A DNA stretch of 64,000 bases. It comes from Laetiporus sulphureus 93-53. Lineage: Eukaryota; Basidiomycota; Agaricomycetes; Polyporales; Laetiporaceae. Both the position numbers and the translations under genes were made by a program. Numbering within the stretch: position 1 is the stretch's first letter; every line of letters starts with the position of its first letter. Positions 48,040-63,527 of this stretch are shown one piece after another. Location: NCBI RefSeq assembly GCF_001632365.1, contig NW_024468571.1:124001-188000 (forward strand). Reading direction: 5' to 3'. Under the pieces are notes generated by a model, which saw only the letters and a list, made by a program, of their open reading frames with translations, ran no database searches and was not told the DNA's origin.

Positions 48040-48510
48040 TGTTAAGGGCCTAAAGAACCCGCGCACTCTAACTCTCGCCTGACCCACCAAGGTCCTCTGG
48101 CTCAAGTAGAAGGGGTGAAGGTCTAACTCGAAACTGGGGGTTAGGCCCCAGCTCGAGCCAGTATATATATTAGAGGGGTGGGACCCCTGGTACCGGGGGT
48201 AAGCCCAGCGATACCCTAATACACAAGATTAGGTCATAGTGGCGTGCTATGGCGTGCTATGACGTAGCTAAGTCCAGACGAGTCCGTAGGGGCCTCAGTG
48301 CACCTACCTGGTCTAGATCTATGATGTCATCGTGACATAGGGTCACGTGACTTGTACATGTTCGAGGGATGTTCGAATGTCCCTTGGTGGCGTGGGTACC
48401 CTATGGTAGCCACGTGGTAAGTCCGTATATGGTAATGGTATATAGTGGAGCAGTCTGGGTCTCCTTGCCTAGGAGCCTCTGAAATGGAGGTTACGACAAT
48501 GATCGTAACA
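48040..48510. repeat. Right LTR (471 bp)
   Basis: Same length as the left LTR; about seven substitutions and no indel seen. Confidence 0.93.
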
Positions 48511-48515
48511 CAACA
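48511..48515. repeat. Right 5-bp target duplication of LTR element
   Basis: CAACA, identical to 37183-37187. Confidence 0.9.
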
Positions 48516-48524
48516 CCTTCAGTA

Positions 48525-50732
48525 ATGGCATCGACGTCGCGCAGCTCGAAACCCGGATACAGTACTTCCTCTTCTCTTGACTCGATACCTGAACACAGTA
48601 TTTCCTCTTCTACAAGAACGTCTAAACGTCCCAGCGATGAGATACCGGCTTCACCGAATAAGATAAGGAAGACCCATGAAATGGACATCATGCAGAAAGC
48701 TGTGGATGCGGCGCAAGGCATGGAAAAGTTGTTAAGCCCTTTGAGAGGTATTTGTTGCCCTTGCATATGGATTGCTGTATACGGGCTGAGCAATTTTACA
48801 TTAGAAACACTTTCGCGGCTCAAAGAAATGGGTCTACCAGCAGACACCAATCGCCGCGTCATGGAGGATTGGCATCTTGCAATAGCGCTGACTATCGCAT
48901 GGGACGCAGACTGGGACGATTATGACCGGTCCTTGCTCGATCATCGTCTGGAGATACCAGAAAATGCACCAAAAGAGCACAGTGAGTGTGTCCTCATCTC
49001 TTTTACGACACGGCCTTGACGTAGCATAGGGCTAAGGCTGGAGACGTATAATCATAAATATATCCGCTTCAGCGTGCTGCAGAAACGTGTCCTGGAGGAC
49101 AAACTCCCTTCACCCTCTATGTTTGGCAAGGCAGGCCCAGAAGGCTGGCGCAAGACGCAATACACAGATGTCCGTATTCTATGCCTTCGTCCTCCTGCAG
49201 CCAAGGGCCTTCCATTGCGCATGCTGCACAATGTTTTCCGCCAGTTTACGCTAAACCTTCACAAGCCGCTTCCCAAGGGATCAGCCACTGCAGACTCTGC
49301 TACTCGCGTCGCTGCGACTTTGTGCGCAGAGATGGGAAAGGCATTTGATAACGAAACCCAACGCTCAGAGACATTCGACACATGTTTCTTCCCGCTGTTT
49401 TCGGATGGGGATAGGTGGAAATTCGAACATTTGGTGAAAGTGAAGGTAGATTCCCATCATGGCAAGGTGAATCGTGCATTGTTGTGGGAGGATCTCATAG
49501 TAATTTGCCTGCGTGAGGACAAGTGGGAGATGGGTGAAGGAGGTGGCGATGTCTATATGCAGATAACGCGTGATTATGACCTTGCAGTCAAGAAGTTGCG
49601 CGAGAAGAAAGAACCGTCCGAGAAGGCATTTCTGGAACAGGGTGCGCCAACGTTTCTGGTGTGTGTGCTTGGTATGTGTCATGAACGTCAGTATGCATTC
49701 ACGCGTGGACATCTAATGATTAACGGACAGGAACTCTGTTGTTCATCGCGGGCGGTTTCCATGATGGACGAAGAACCATCGTGGAACCACTGAGTGATGG
49801 AATTTTCATGCTGAATGACGACACAAACGTACGGCAGCAGAAGGTTGCAACTTTGTTGTATGCGCTATCCCAAGGCATATCTGCATCAAAGAAGTGTGTA
49901 ACACCCACGATGCCTTCCATTTGCGGCCATTTCTGATACTGCCTTATAGCCTGCTGAATGAGACAAAGTCATTGTTGAAAGAGGGAAAGCCACACTCGCC
50001 TACCTCATTCCTGCGTCCACTCCTCTTATTTATACATCATGCACATTATATGAAGGCGGAGGCACGCAAGGCAGTCTCACCTTCACGGAAAACATTTCTG
50101 GTCAGAAGGACAATCGACTTCTATTTGCTGCCTCACTGTCTTCATCGAAGCATTCTGCATTACCGGTACTCGTGAAGTTGGTCAATGAACCCTATGGTGA
50201 GGACGTGCACCGTCTGCTGGCACGCCACCACTTTGCGCCTTCCCTCTACGGTTATGCACGCTATGAAGGAGCTCCGTGTGCGTATATTATGGAGTATCTT
50301 CAATCACTGACTTGGACCACCTTGTACAACTTTTCGCGCGGCAATGCCTCCAACAAAGACAAGAGGGCCATTCGGAGATCGTTACAACATCTAGTGGGGA
50401 TATTGGAGGACAATCAAGTCGTGCACGGTGATCTAAGGCCTGTTAACATCATGCTGCAAGTCGATGATGAGCGCAAGCTAGTCAGATCGAAGGGCCGTAA
50501 GAGTACTGCGAAGATCAGGGTGGTCGACTTCGATTGGGCGGGGAAAGCTGGGGAGGTGCTCTATCCTGTGCTGCGTAATCAGGACATCGATTGGCCTGGT
50601 AACTCTGATGGACCAATCGAGGGCGGGCACAACCGTCAACTGGTTAAGTCGTGGTTTTACGAAGCCTTTTCCCTTCCCTTCGACACCGTACCGCCCAAGA
50701 ACGCCGATCTCGAAGATAGACGCCATACCTGA
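48525..50732 (+). CDS. FunK1-like fungal protein kinase, LTR insertion at 5' end
   Basis: Fungus-specific kinase-fold family expanded in Agaricomycetes. From ATG 48525: a Ser-rich N-terminus (SSSLDSIPEHSISSSTRTSK), an N-terminal domain (LRPPAAKGLPLRMLHNVFRQ), then the kinase part with GTLLFIAGGFHDGRR, LVKLVNEPYGEDVHRLLARH, YIMEYLQSL, VVHGDLRPVNIML (catalytic loop) and RVVDFDWAGKAGEVLYPVL (metal-binding loop). Introns: 48978-49030 region, 49674-49730, and about 49897-49954 (the last needs donor T|GTGTAA). HRD is HGD and DFG is DFD, as usual in this family. The LTR ends 14 bases before this ATG; translation may still start here if the LTR drives transcription. Stop at 50730-50732. Confidence 0.8.
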
Positions 50733-50969
50733 ACAAAGTCCTTTCTATTACAGCTACCTTTGTAGGCACTCCGTTAATCCTTTTATCGATTATTTGCACA
50801 CTTGACGGCAGCTTGCTATACTGAGAGGTTATTGAGTGAAAGGCACAACGCATCCACTGGATGATCCGAGCCTAATCGATATTGTCCATGCAAACAAGTG
50901 GCCGTTCACAATACACAAGCATCGTCACACCGCGTGAGATAGACAGTCCGAATGTTCACCGTAAACCTC

Positions 50970-54974
<4,005 letters not shown>

Positions 54975-55140
54975 GGTAGTAGTATCGAAGAAGATGCCAG
55001 GGAGGTAACGAGACAGGAGTCCTATTAGTATTTGGCGTCAACTGTGCGCCTGAAGACACCTCCTCGGCGTCAAGCGTGCGGGTGTTATAAGCCGGGGTGG
55101 AACGTGGTGGAACTTTTATGCAGACGTCGACGAGGGCAGG

Positions 55141-55669
55141 ATGCAGAACGCGAGACGAGTAGGTGAAGAGGCACTGGATAGTTGGTTGGTCGTTGGCGAT
55201 GCCAGCAGCCATGTATTGGCATCGCTGATTGCCGAGATCTCCCCTGAACTACTTGCAACCGTGCTCATGATCAGAGCTCAGGACAATCGACGTGTAAGTC
55301 GGCAACGCTCAATGATTTCCTCAAACGAGCTTTGTCTTCGCTAGGACGTCATAAATGAGTCGGAAATACACAGCGAGGCGCAACGATCAGTATATCATGA
55401 TAAAAAGAAATATGGCTGCCTTCCTCGAGTCCGAGGACGGATCAGAGATCTTCAAACAAGAAGAAATTCGCCAGGTCATACAGCTGGGCGAGCAGTATGC
55501 TGGTAGGTGTTGCGAACTTTGCAATTGCACTTCACGTCCCTTTTCCTCGATTCCTGCACAGTCGAGCTCACGAAACGTGCGAAGAAGTATGTCATTTCTG
55601 CGTTGACACACCATGCAGGTTCTGGGCGCAGTGTCGATTCTCGAAGAAAGCGGGCGCATCATTGATATG
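55141..55669 (+). CDS. Small unrecognised protein gene
   Basis: ATG at 55141 (MQNARRVGEEALDSWLVVGD); a first exon of about 150 nt; then an exon with strongly protein-like sequence (NMAAFLESEDGSEIFKQEEI, RQVIQLGEQYA). After an intron (donor GTAGGT at about 55502, acceptor TGCACAG), VELTKRAKK follows and, after one more intron, FWAQCRFSKK to a TGA near 55669. The intron-1 donor is uncertain (C|GTGTAAG fits the phase). Roughly 120-125 residues, helical, charged, no signal peptide or membrane segment. I do not recognise the family. Head-to-head with GMD (about 170 nt), so the two share a promoter. Confidence 0.45.
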
Positions 55670-57090
55670 AAGTTATCCCCGTGCGAGCCTAATAACGATG
55701 TGAGTTTTAACTTACTCTTATCGTCTTGTAAGATACTCACAGTTGCACTATGCAGCTTGATGATTACTGTAGATATGGACGCAGGCAGTACCGTCGTTCC
55801 ATTGTTTAGGCCTGAACCAGTCAGAGGGATGAGCGGGCGCATATGTCCCTTTCACAACGATAGAGTAACATTGGCTGCGCTTATAGTCTTGCGAAGAATT
55901 GACCTTCATATGCGTCAATGCGAATGCGCCGACCTTGAGGAGCAGATACCACGTTAACTGCCCTTGCCTGTTGCCTCATTCGTAGTTCAGTCATGCAAGT
56001 GTCCGCTCGCGTTACCAACGTAAGTTGACGCTTCGAACATTATTAAACACTCATCAGCTCCTCATAGTTCGTGGACCGTGTATTGACGACCATGCGATGC
56101 GGTATGAATTTCATTGTGTCGACGGTGCTCCTCATCTAGAAAGTTCTGGGAAAGACACTCCGCTGGTATTGATATGACCTCGGCGTGTTGCAGTAGGCTT
56201 GCCAATGTCAAGTTGTTTCGCTACCAGGGGCAAGTGCTCTGCCTGATTGTTTCGCAGGTCAGTCAGCTGTCAATTCGAGAGATGCGGAGATGATCAACAC
56301 ATATCCAGATGCGCGTTCGAAAATCTAGGAATGTTATAACTTAACAGACCTGCTGACGTCGTCAGAGGTACGCGGGAATAGAGCAAGACAATTGAACGTT
56401 ACCATGGTATGGCCGCGCTCAGACGTCTGCCCGATGAAAACTCGATTCCTTGGCTGAAACAAAGGGCACTATGATCCAGATGTCACTGCCAACGATTTGA
56501 TATCAGAATAGAGTCCCTTGCGCCTGCGTTCAGCGGTCATGGTGGGTAACGTTGTACTCACTCCATGGACTATCGTCGCTGAACACCGAAATTCAGACCC
56601 TATTCCTCAAACTCTTGCATGGCAACAATCATTTCCTCGCATGCCACTCGTTGAAGGTAGGTAGGTGAAAGGCGCTTGGCCACTTTGAAGAAAAACGTTG
56701 CCTAGAGCCGCCCGTCGCTCACATCGCGCAGGGCCTCCAAGGTTAGCACAGTTTCTCCTATATTGATGGGGATTCAACGAATTCGAGACGCATGGCCAAG
56801 GGTGTTGATTCTTTTGATGATGCAGGACCTTCGCTTTGGTAGGCCCACGCGTACTGGCCCAAGCGTTTTTCAAAGGCAGTCCGCCACAGAAGTCAACTTC
56901 TGTGCCACCGCGTGTGGAAGAATGTCAATACAGTTGAGGCCAATCGGGGCTATAAGCCACTGTGGCCTGTGTCCAACAACAAGCGGGTGTCTTGTGGCTA
57001 CACGTGATCCTAGCGAACACGTTCCATGGCCCTGCACGAACCACCCTATATCTGCCACCTTACTCTTCTCGTGTCCCTTTCCCAACCGTC
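55670..57090. other. Intergenic region upstream of F-box gene 2
   Basis: Continuing open stretches at 55.67-55.96 kb have no conserved features. No repeat or gene seen in 56.0-57.0 kb. Confidence 0.35.
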
Positions 57091-58851
57091 ATGACCTCTC
57101 CTCTTTCTCGCAAGCACTCCACTTTACAGGCCCCGTCTAGTAGCGGGCCGTCTCCGACTATCGCTCATCATGATGAGGGTCCCGCCATCGAAGTCGCGCC
57201 CTCTCCATCGGACCCGAGCAACTGCCGTCATGAGCGTGTGCAGAAGACAATCGACGATCTACCCGACGAGCTTCTCGGCAAGGCCTTCGAAGAGATTCAC
57301 GATGACGCTGTCAAGAACGATGTCGATCTCCCCCGACCATACCACCTGCTCAACGTCATGCAAGTGTGTCGCAGATGGCGCGAAGTTGTGCAGTCTCATG
57401 CTTACCTTTGGAGCGTCATCAACAAATTGCCGACCAACAAGGAATTTACAAACTTTATTCTTGACTGTGCGCAACAGCACACGCTGTCGGTGGTCGCAGA
57501 CGTTCGGCCGACCACTGTCGAGTCATGGCATCTGGTGCTTGAAAAATCTCCACAGATCGCTTCATTACAACTTCGAGCTGGTCGGGACGACATCGAAAAA
57601 GCCATTAACGCGCTTGTCGATGCGGGAGCGGGTTGTCACATGAAGTCTCTGGGTCTGGAAAACTCTCAACAAATCAAATACGCTGATACCGACGGCTCAA
57701 TTGCAAGACTATTTATACAGGCCGCTCACCTGAGGTCCCTTCGAGTGCAGAATCTTTCTCTGCCTTGGCAAAACATCGCCCCCCTATTGTCCCTACAACA
57801 CCTGACTTTCGAGTACATGCTGGGACCGCGCGTGCCACCGAGCATGAGTCAGGTTGTGCATGTTCTGAGAGGATTACCTCATCTGGAGACATTCGCCCTC
57901 GTCAAGGTGCACCCTCTGTGGAGCGAACAAGCACAACTGGGTCCCGAAATACTCACGCTACATAACTTGCGCTCCCTTCGTATCATTGACTCTCTGTCGA
58001 AGCTCTTGCGAATCTTTCTCCATTCCCACCTTCCTGCTCTCCGCGAACTCACGCTGCGGGCTTCGTTTTCGAGTCGTCATGACGAAGCCGATGCCTTCGC
58101 GCTAAGCTTGGCCTCCGCAACCGCTTCAATGCCCGATTCCCATTGTCTTCATGTGTTCATCATCGATAGCCCAGAAACTTTTCGATTGGAGATCTTGAGT
58201 CATGCGGAAGTGGTCGTTGGAGCGGCCATTCAAAATCCCGATTACGACTCGGCGAAGGTAGATGTGGACATCGGCCTCGAGAAACGGCGTCGCTATGACT
58301 ATGCATATGTACGGTGGATGGAGTCTCTGTGCACCATACGCAAGTTCACCAATGCACATGAACTAGTCCTCGAAGTGCGGCGCTGGCAGATTATCGGAAC
58401 TAGCCCTAATCTATACCCTAGCATCGACGAGAATCTCTGGTCTAATATTCTGGCTCAGTTCAACAAGCTTCAAATCCTACGAGTGTGCAGATTCGCACAG
58501 TACTTGGAGTTCTCATCCATCCTACACGTGCTCTCTTCTGTCCATCCTGCGAAGGATGCGAAGAACTCTTCCGGCTGCTTTCTTCCTGAACTTCGTGCGC
58601 TTGACATGAGGGGTGTCGATTTCTCCTTAGATGGATATCGAGACCTTCTATTGGAATGTCTAGAGCAGCGCCATCTCGTGGCGCCTGTGCAAGAGCTCAT
58701 TCTCTCGTGGTGCACAGGCGTATCGCGAGAGTTCCAGGATCAGCTCAAGGACTACGTGGGCATTGTTCGCGTGGAAGAGAATCCAGGAACGAATACGGAC
58801 GCAGGAGGCTGTCATACACTGGACGGAGCCCAATTCGAGGATATTGAGTAA
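57091..58851 (+). CDS. F-box protein with LRR-like C-terminus, paralogue 2
   Basis: Intronless, 586 residues from ATG 57091 (MTSPLSRKHSTLQAPSSSGP); the frame is open further upstream but without ATG. The F-box lies at about residues 50-95: TIDDLPDELLGKAFEEIHDD, HLLNVMQVCRRWREVVQSHA, YLWSVINKLPTNKEF. The rest has irregular leucine repeats (LRSLRVQNLSLPWQ, LETFALVKVHPLW, LRELTLRASF, LRALDMRGVDFSL). It aligns with the F-box gene at 32.3-34.1 kb through the whole length, sharing RPTTVESWHLVL/QPTTVESWNLVL and VQELILSWCTGVSREF/VQELVLSRCEGISREF. Presumed SCF adaptor. Confidence 0.87.
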   Translation: MTSPLSRKHSTLQAPSSSGPSPTIAHHDEGPAIEVAPSPSDPSNCRHERVQKTIDDLPDELLGKAFEEIHDDAVKNDVDLPRPYHLLNVMQVCRRWREVVQSHAYLWSVINKLPTNKEFTNFILDCAQQHTLSVVADVRPTTVESWHLVLEKSPQIASLQLRAGRDDIEKAINALVDAGAGCHMKSLGLENSQQIKYADTDGSIARLFIQAAHLRSLRVQNLSLPWQNIAPLLSLQHLTFEYMLGPRVPPSMSQVVHVLRGLPHLETFALVKVHPLWSEQAQLGPEILTLHNLRSLRIIDSLSKLLRIFLHSHLPALRELTLRASFSSRHDEADAFALSLASATASMPDSHCLHVFIIDSPETFRLEILSHAEVVVGAAIQNPDYDSAKVDVDIGLEKRRRYDYAYVRWMESLCTIRKFTNAHELVLEVRRWQIIGTSPNLYPSIDENLWSNILAQFNKLQILRVCRFAQYLEFSSILHVLSSVHPAKDAKNSSGCFLPELRALDMRGVDFSLDGYRDLLLECLEQRHLVAPVQELILSWCTGVSREFQDQLKDYVGIVRVEENPGTNTDAGGCHTLDGAQFEDIE

Positions 58852-60664
58852 ATCTCGGTGAGCAGTCTTTCTTTCACCTACTCAAATCATTGCGTTTCAC
58901 TAAAGCTCAACGTAGTCACCTGTCTGTTGAAAACACGATATGTAACGCGTCTATGAGTTCATCGAGGAAGGTTTTACGGTGTGGGTGGAATGTGTACAAT
59001 CCCTTCTCACGTATGGACCCATGAAGAATGAAGCAAAAAAAAATGTATATACGACGGTCGACCGTTTGAATTTTGCATAAGTTTGCGCTGGTGTGCCGGG
59101 ATGTGGTGTCTTGAACTGTGGAGACTTCTGTCTGCACTGCATGAAAGGGGCAGGCGGCTGTTGATCGATGATCCTTCGCAGTTGCGGCACTGATCCAATT
59201 GTAAGGCCAGCCGACTCGTCGCAGGGCGGCGGTACATAGCTCCGGAACCACGATACCTTCCTTTTCAGGATGTTTGCGCCACAGCAGTCACATAATTAGA
59301 CGCACGCGACCGGCTATCGAGCTGGTTTTACTTGCACAAGTACTCGGCCACGCCAAATAATGACCTCGCTCCTCGATGAATGCCCCACAAGGCTTGCATC
59401 GCAATGCAGGCTCTTCGATGTTCTCTGCAGGTTGATGAACAACGATTACAGCGATACATCATTGCCAATTTGCAACGGACGGAAAGGACTCTGTCGAACT
59501 GAACACATGTTTACTTTGCCATTCCAACGAAATGATCACGCTCGAGTGGCTTGCGTCTAAGCTTTGACTAATTATGTAACAGAGTCAAATTCAGTAGCCA
59601 CGTGTCGGGCGGAAAACCCCCTGCTTCAAGACATGATGGCATCTGTCGAGCTTGCTGCCCGGCCTTTTCTTCGAGACGGGCGAGTCTATTCACAAACTAT
59701 AGATTTTGAGATACAGTAGGCTATCTGGGGTCTCTCGGTGCCTCAAACTCTCACCGGTGCCTTAGCTAGCGAAGACGAGAAGGCCTGGCGACCAACATGA
59801 ATTACGCGTATATTCCCTCGTCCACTAAGACATGCAGTCATGGCCCAACAAATCTGTCTGGCTATTTTGCATGCGCTGGTTGGGGCAACTGTGCATAAAA
59901 CTGACATGATACTGGGCCGTCAACTGCTGGCACTCAATCAGACGAGCGCTCCTGCTGCGGCGATGTCTACACATAAGCTGGGACGTGTGTCCGAACCGTA
60001 ACGCCCTCGCGGTAGAGGTAAGAGCGTCTCTTCTCTCCCGTTGACTGCCTCTTATCAACTCTGTTTTTTTCCGAGAACTTTAACATGGCATGTCAAGAAT
60101 CGGACTGATCTTGAACTTCTATCGTTGCTCTGATCGCCTTCAGATTGATGAAGAATTTGCAACGAAGGGGACTCGTAGTGGTTTGGCGCGATTGCACACA
60201 GCCCATGTCGTGCTACCCTTGACTGACAGGTATGGAGAGAGCTTCTCGGCACGCACTTCGACCGAAAGGCGATGCGGCGGATAAGGCCGCTTGTTCGGGC
60301 CCTCCCGAGCTCAACGCTGCAGTGCATGCAGATGGTGTCCAGAACGACGCCATCATTGATGCGTTTCGATGCTTTAACTGGTGCACCCTCTTACATGACA
60401 CCAATGATTTGTGGGAAGCTCGGGAAGGTTGACCTCGCTTCTGCCAGATATCTGTCAAGCTTTGACAGATGGCTTGACATGCGTCTGCATTGGGCTGTGT
60501 CACTTCTATTTTGCTTTCCGAACCGGGTGGATCTCTCTGAAGGTCGTGTAAGAGACGGGAGAGGCACTTTGGCGGTGGCCGTTGCCCGTGATACGAATCT
60601 TCTGGTGCTCATAAATGCTGAAAGCTGCCCTACCTGTTCCCGCTCACCGTTTATCTGCCCCAAA
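58852..60664. other. 1.8-kb intergenic region, no gene seen
   Basis: Only short frames. Nothing conserved recognised. Confidence 0.35.
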
Positions 60665-62450
60665 ATGACTGGTTTTGATATAGGCAGTTCGTTAGGTGTT
60701 ACCTATGTTGGAATTCTATTTGCGCAGATGTCTGTCTTGCTCGCATCTTCACTTTGCAGTTCTAACACATCGGTCAATAGCCTATATGCTTCTACCTGCG
60801 CCCAGGTCCTGTATTATTCATGGTACTATCACGGCGACAGGCTGTCACTGCAGCTTTTGGTATGTGCAGATATATCACGATTCATCAGTCGTTTTGGATG
60901 TTGCTGACTGCTGTTCAATTACAGGTTGCAGTTCTATGGTGCGTCCCTTATGGCATTTCTGCAACTACATTGCAAAACCTCTAACACTATGTGTATAGGT
61001 TCCTGGATACCGCCGCTACAATTGTGGATGTAAAGGTACCCTCTAATTGAGCGAGATATACGTGGCACGCTTGCTGAGCGATCGGCAGATCATCTGGAGG
61101 TATCTGATATCCGGTCATGCAGATTTGACCGGGGATAATGTTCTCTTCAGGTAAGCGACTATGAAATGTTGGTGAATGTTACGCTGATGCGCGCTGCAGT
61201 GACACGTCTGTTAGTATTCTAATCACGTACTCTTGTTATCGCTTTGATCATGTCATTAGATTGAATATGCACTTTCGGTACGTCGATGGTATCTATTGGC
61301 ATTGGGCAATGTTCAAACAGATGTTATGATCAATCAAGGCGATAATGGTCCTGATTGTACAATGGTCTGTCGCATTTATCCTCGCATATCGTAACGTATC
61401 CAACGTTTGCACATAGCTTCTACATGCGTACAATATGGACGCGTACGTCCTAGATTCTCATCACTACGCCATGAGATATATCTTAATAGCTATGTTCATA
61501 CATATCAAGTCTTATCTAGCAAACGATACAACGTCCCTCTCATTGGCAGTATGGTAAGGTTATGCGTTCGCAAAGAAATCCCGCGCTGACCACTCACCCC
61601 GATCTAGGTCACATGTGCTGTTATCTCTTGCGGTATGTCTGAGCGACGTGTGATATGAATGGCTGAGGTGCTGATCCACTATTGTAGTCTGCGGATTTGG
61701 TACGTTCTCTCGTTATATGAAAGGCCGCCCGACGCTCAACTTTACAATGAAATACCAGTGTGTGTATACGTTGCGTGAGTTAAATGGATAGCTAGAGAAA
61801 TCACCGTGCTTGCTGATGTATTTCTCCCATGTTATAGAATTCACGACCCAGGATTTCCGAATGTGTTTGCGAGGGCAGAGGTACATGCGCGTGTAGCCTA
61901 AGCTTATATCATCATCACTGAGAACTATGCTCCCAGAAAGCAGCTGTTGTGCAGATTACCACGGCCTCCATTGTGGACGTATTTATCTCAGCCACACTCA
62001 TGTTCAAGTTAAGTAGTGCACAAAGTAGCAGTTCAAGCTAGTGAGTAAGGAACGGAATCGTGGTGTTTCTGCTTGCAAACAGTCGTACTACGTTTGCAGT
62101 ATGGACAAATTCATCCACAGGCTCAAAGTACACGCGATAAACCGCGGAATCTTGACAACGTAGGTACCTTCCTTTTCTTAATGTCGCATGCCTGACCGGG
62201 ACCCCATCCTATCACAGCCTTATACAGGTTATGACGCTTATTACTGTAGATACACTCTTTACTGGCGAGTACCCTTCTGTTTAGGCTGATGTGATGCCGC
62301 CCGTCCAGTTCGTCACCTTTTCCAAGGACAGTGTCTACTGGTCCATCTTCCACCTCCCAGGAAGCAAAGGTTCGCACTTTAATCAAAGCTTCTCACCGGA
62401 TTTGGACTGATGAGAAGGCTGGGGTACTCAGTCTATGTGAACTCGCTACT
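60665..62450 (+). CDS. DUF6534-type multi-pass membrane protein, paralogue C
   Basis: ATG at 60665: MTGFDIGSSLGVTYVGILFA, intron, LYASTCAQVLYYSWYYHGDR, a 14-nt exon (60925-60938, VAVLW), FLDTAATIVDVK, IIWRYLISGHADLTGDNVLF. Later blocks are ARAE (end of an extracellular loop), ITTASIVDVFISATLMFKL (helix 6), MDKFIHRLKVHAINRGILTT (a strong family motif) and VYWSIFHLPGSK. The arrangement equals that of gene A, on the opposite strand. The 3' end is not certain: the motif corresponding to NSLLA-LNAR is degenerate, so the end coordinate is approximate and the gene may be partly decayed. Confidence 0.68.
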
Positions 62451-63527
62451 CGCAATGTACGTGCCAACGCCGAGGTCCTCACGATGATCAAGCTTGTTCA
62501 CAGCCTACTCCAGATTAAACGCTCGCCATCACTACGTGCCTCACATGACAGACGTTACGAGTGGTTTACTCCTCTCTACAGCGCAACCCACCGGCGACTC
62601 TCCGCTTGACACCGTCGTTACTGTGGACTCTGAGCACGACGAGTTTGCATCTTCTGGATCTCCCTCTTGATCTGGGAGTCGGTCGTGTCCGACTCGTACA
62701 TCCCTAAACCGAGCTATTGTGACCTATAGGCAGAGCCATGTCCTGTTGCCTGCATACACCTTTCAAATCTTCTCTAACATTGCGATGAAAGACGAGACTG
62801 ATGTGAATGTCCGCGTGACAGTACCTGCCTGCATCTTCGTCCATCACAAGTCAATCTGGCCGCGTGAGCGCTGGCCCGAACCAAAAGCATCGGAGGCCGT
62901 CGTGAGGAACTGCACATTGATCATGTATCAAAGGAGGGAGAGCTCAAACGGCGGCACCCGCGTGATCACAGACAGAAACACTTGAAGGCATACACAGAAA
63001 AAGGAGAGCGCATTAGAAGGCATTGATGGCCAGTTCGAATCAGAAGCATCGGAATCCGTCGTGAGGAACTGCGCGTTGATGTATCAAAGGGGAAAAGAGC
63101 TCAACTGCCGCGGCGCCATGTCTTGATGCATCAGGCCTTCAGGCTTGAAGCTTGAAGACGCGCAAAGATGGTACATCAACCCGGAAACCCGGTTCGTGTT
63201 TGCACGGCCAGCATGATACATCAAACATCCGATGCATACTGACTGCTGGTAGGGCTCACAGCTTTGACACATCAGTCTCGTAGCATTCGCCACAAATTTG
63301 ATCAATCAGAAGGGTCGCCGTCGGACTTATCCGAGATGGTTTGATCTTCGTGCATACTTTCCCTGGAGTGAATGCAGCAAAAATAAACGGAGAATGACCG
63401 GCGGTGAGTGGTTCCAACTTCCCGGTGGCCATCAAACTGAATGCACGAGCCGCATATAAGCAATCTTCCAGAGCTGTGTTTCAGCCACCCTAGTTCACCG
63501 TTTCTTTGTCGAACCTAAAGCTGAAAA
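62451..63527. other. Intergenic region between DUF6534 paralogues C and D
   Basis: Two segments near 62880-62960 and 63040-63105 share GCATCGGA, CCGTCGTGAGGAACTGC and TTGAT-GTATCAAAG, an imperfect direct duplication about 165 bp apart. No gene. Confidence 0.4.

Larger units (their letters stand above)
37188..48510. mobile_element. LTR retrotransposon, 11.3 kb as assembled, with nested non-LTR element
   Basis: Two direct 471-bp LTRs (37188-37658, 48040-48510), both TGTTA...TAACA, are flanked by the 5-bp duplication CAACA. I count about 7 differences between the LTRs (about 1.5%), so the insertion is fairly recent. After setting aside the internal LINE and the N gap, only about 3.5 kb of internal sequence is visible, and I find no intact gag, protease, integrase or reverse transcriptase of LTR type. 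It is either non-autonomous or degraded. A purine-rich GGACGGGGG on the minus strand just inside the left LTR looks like a polypurine tract and hints at minus orientation; no TGG-type primer-binding site is seen at either end. Confidence 0.9.
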
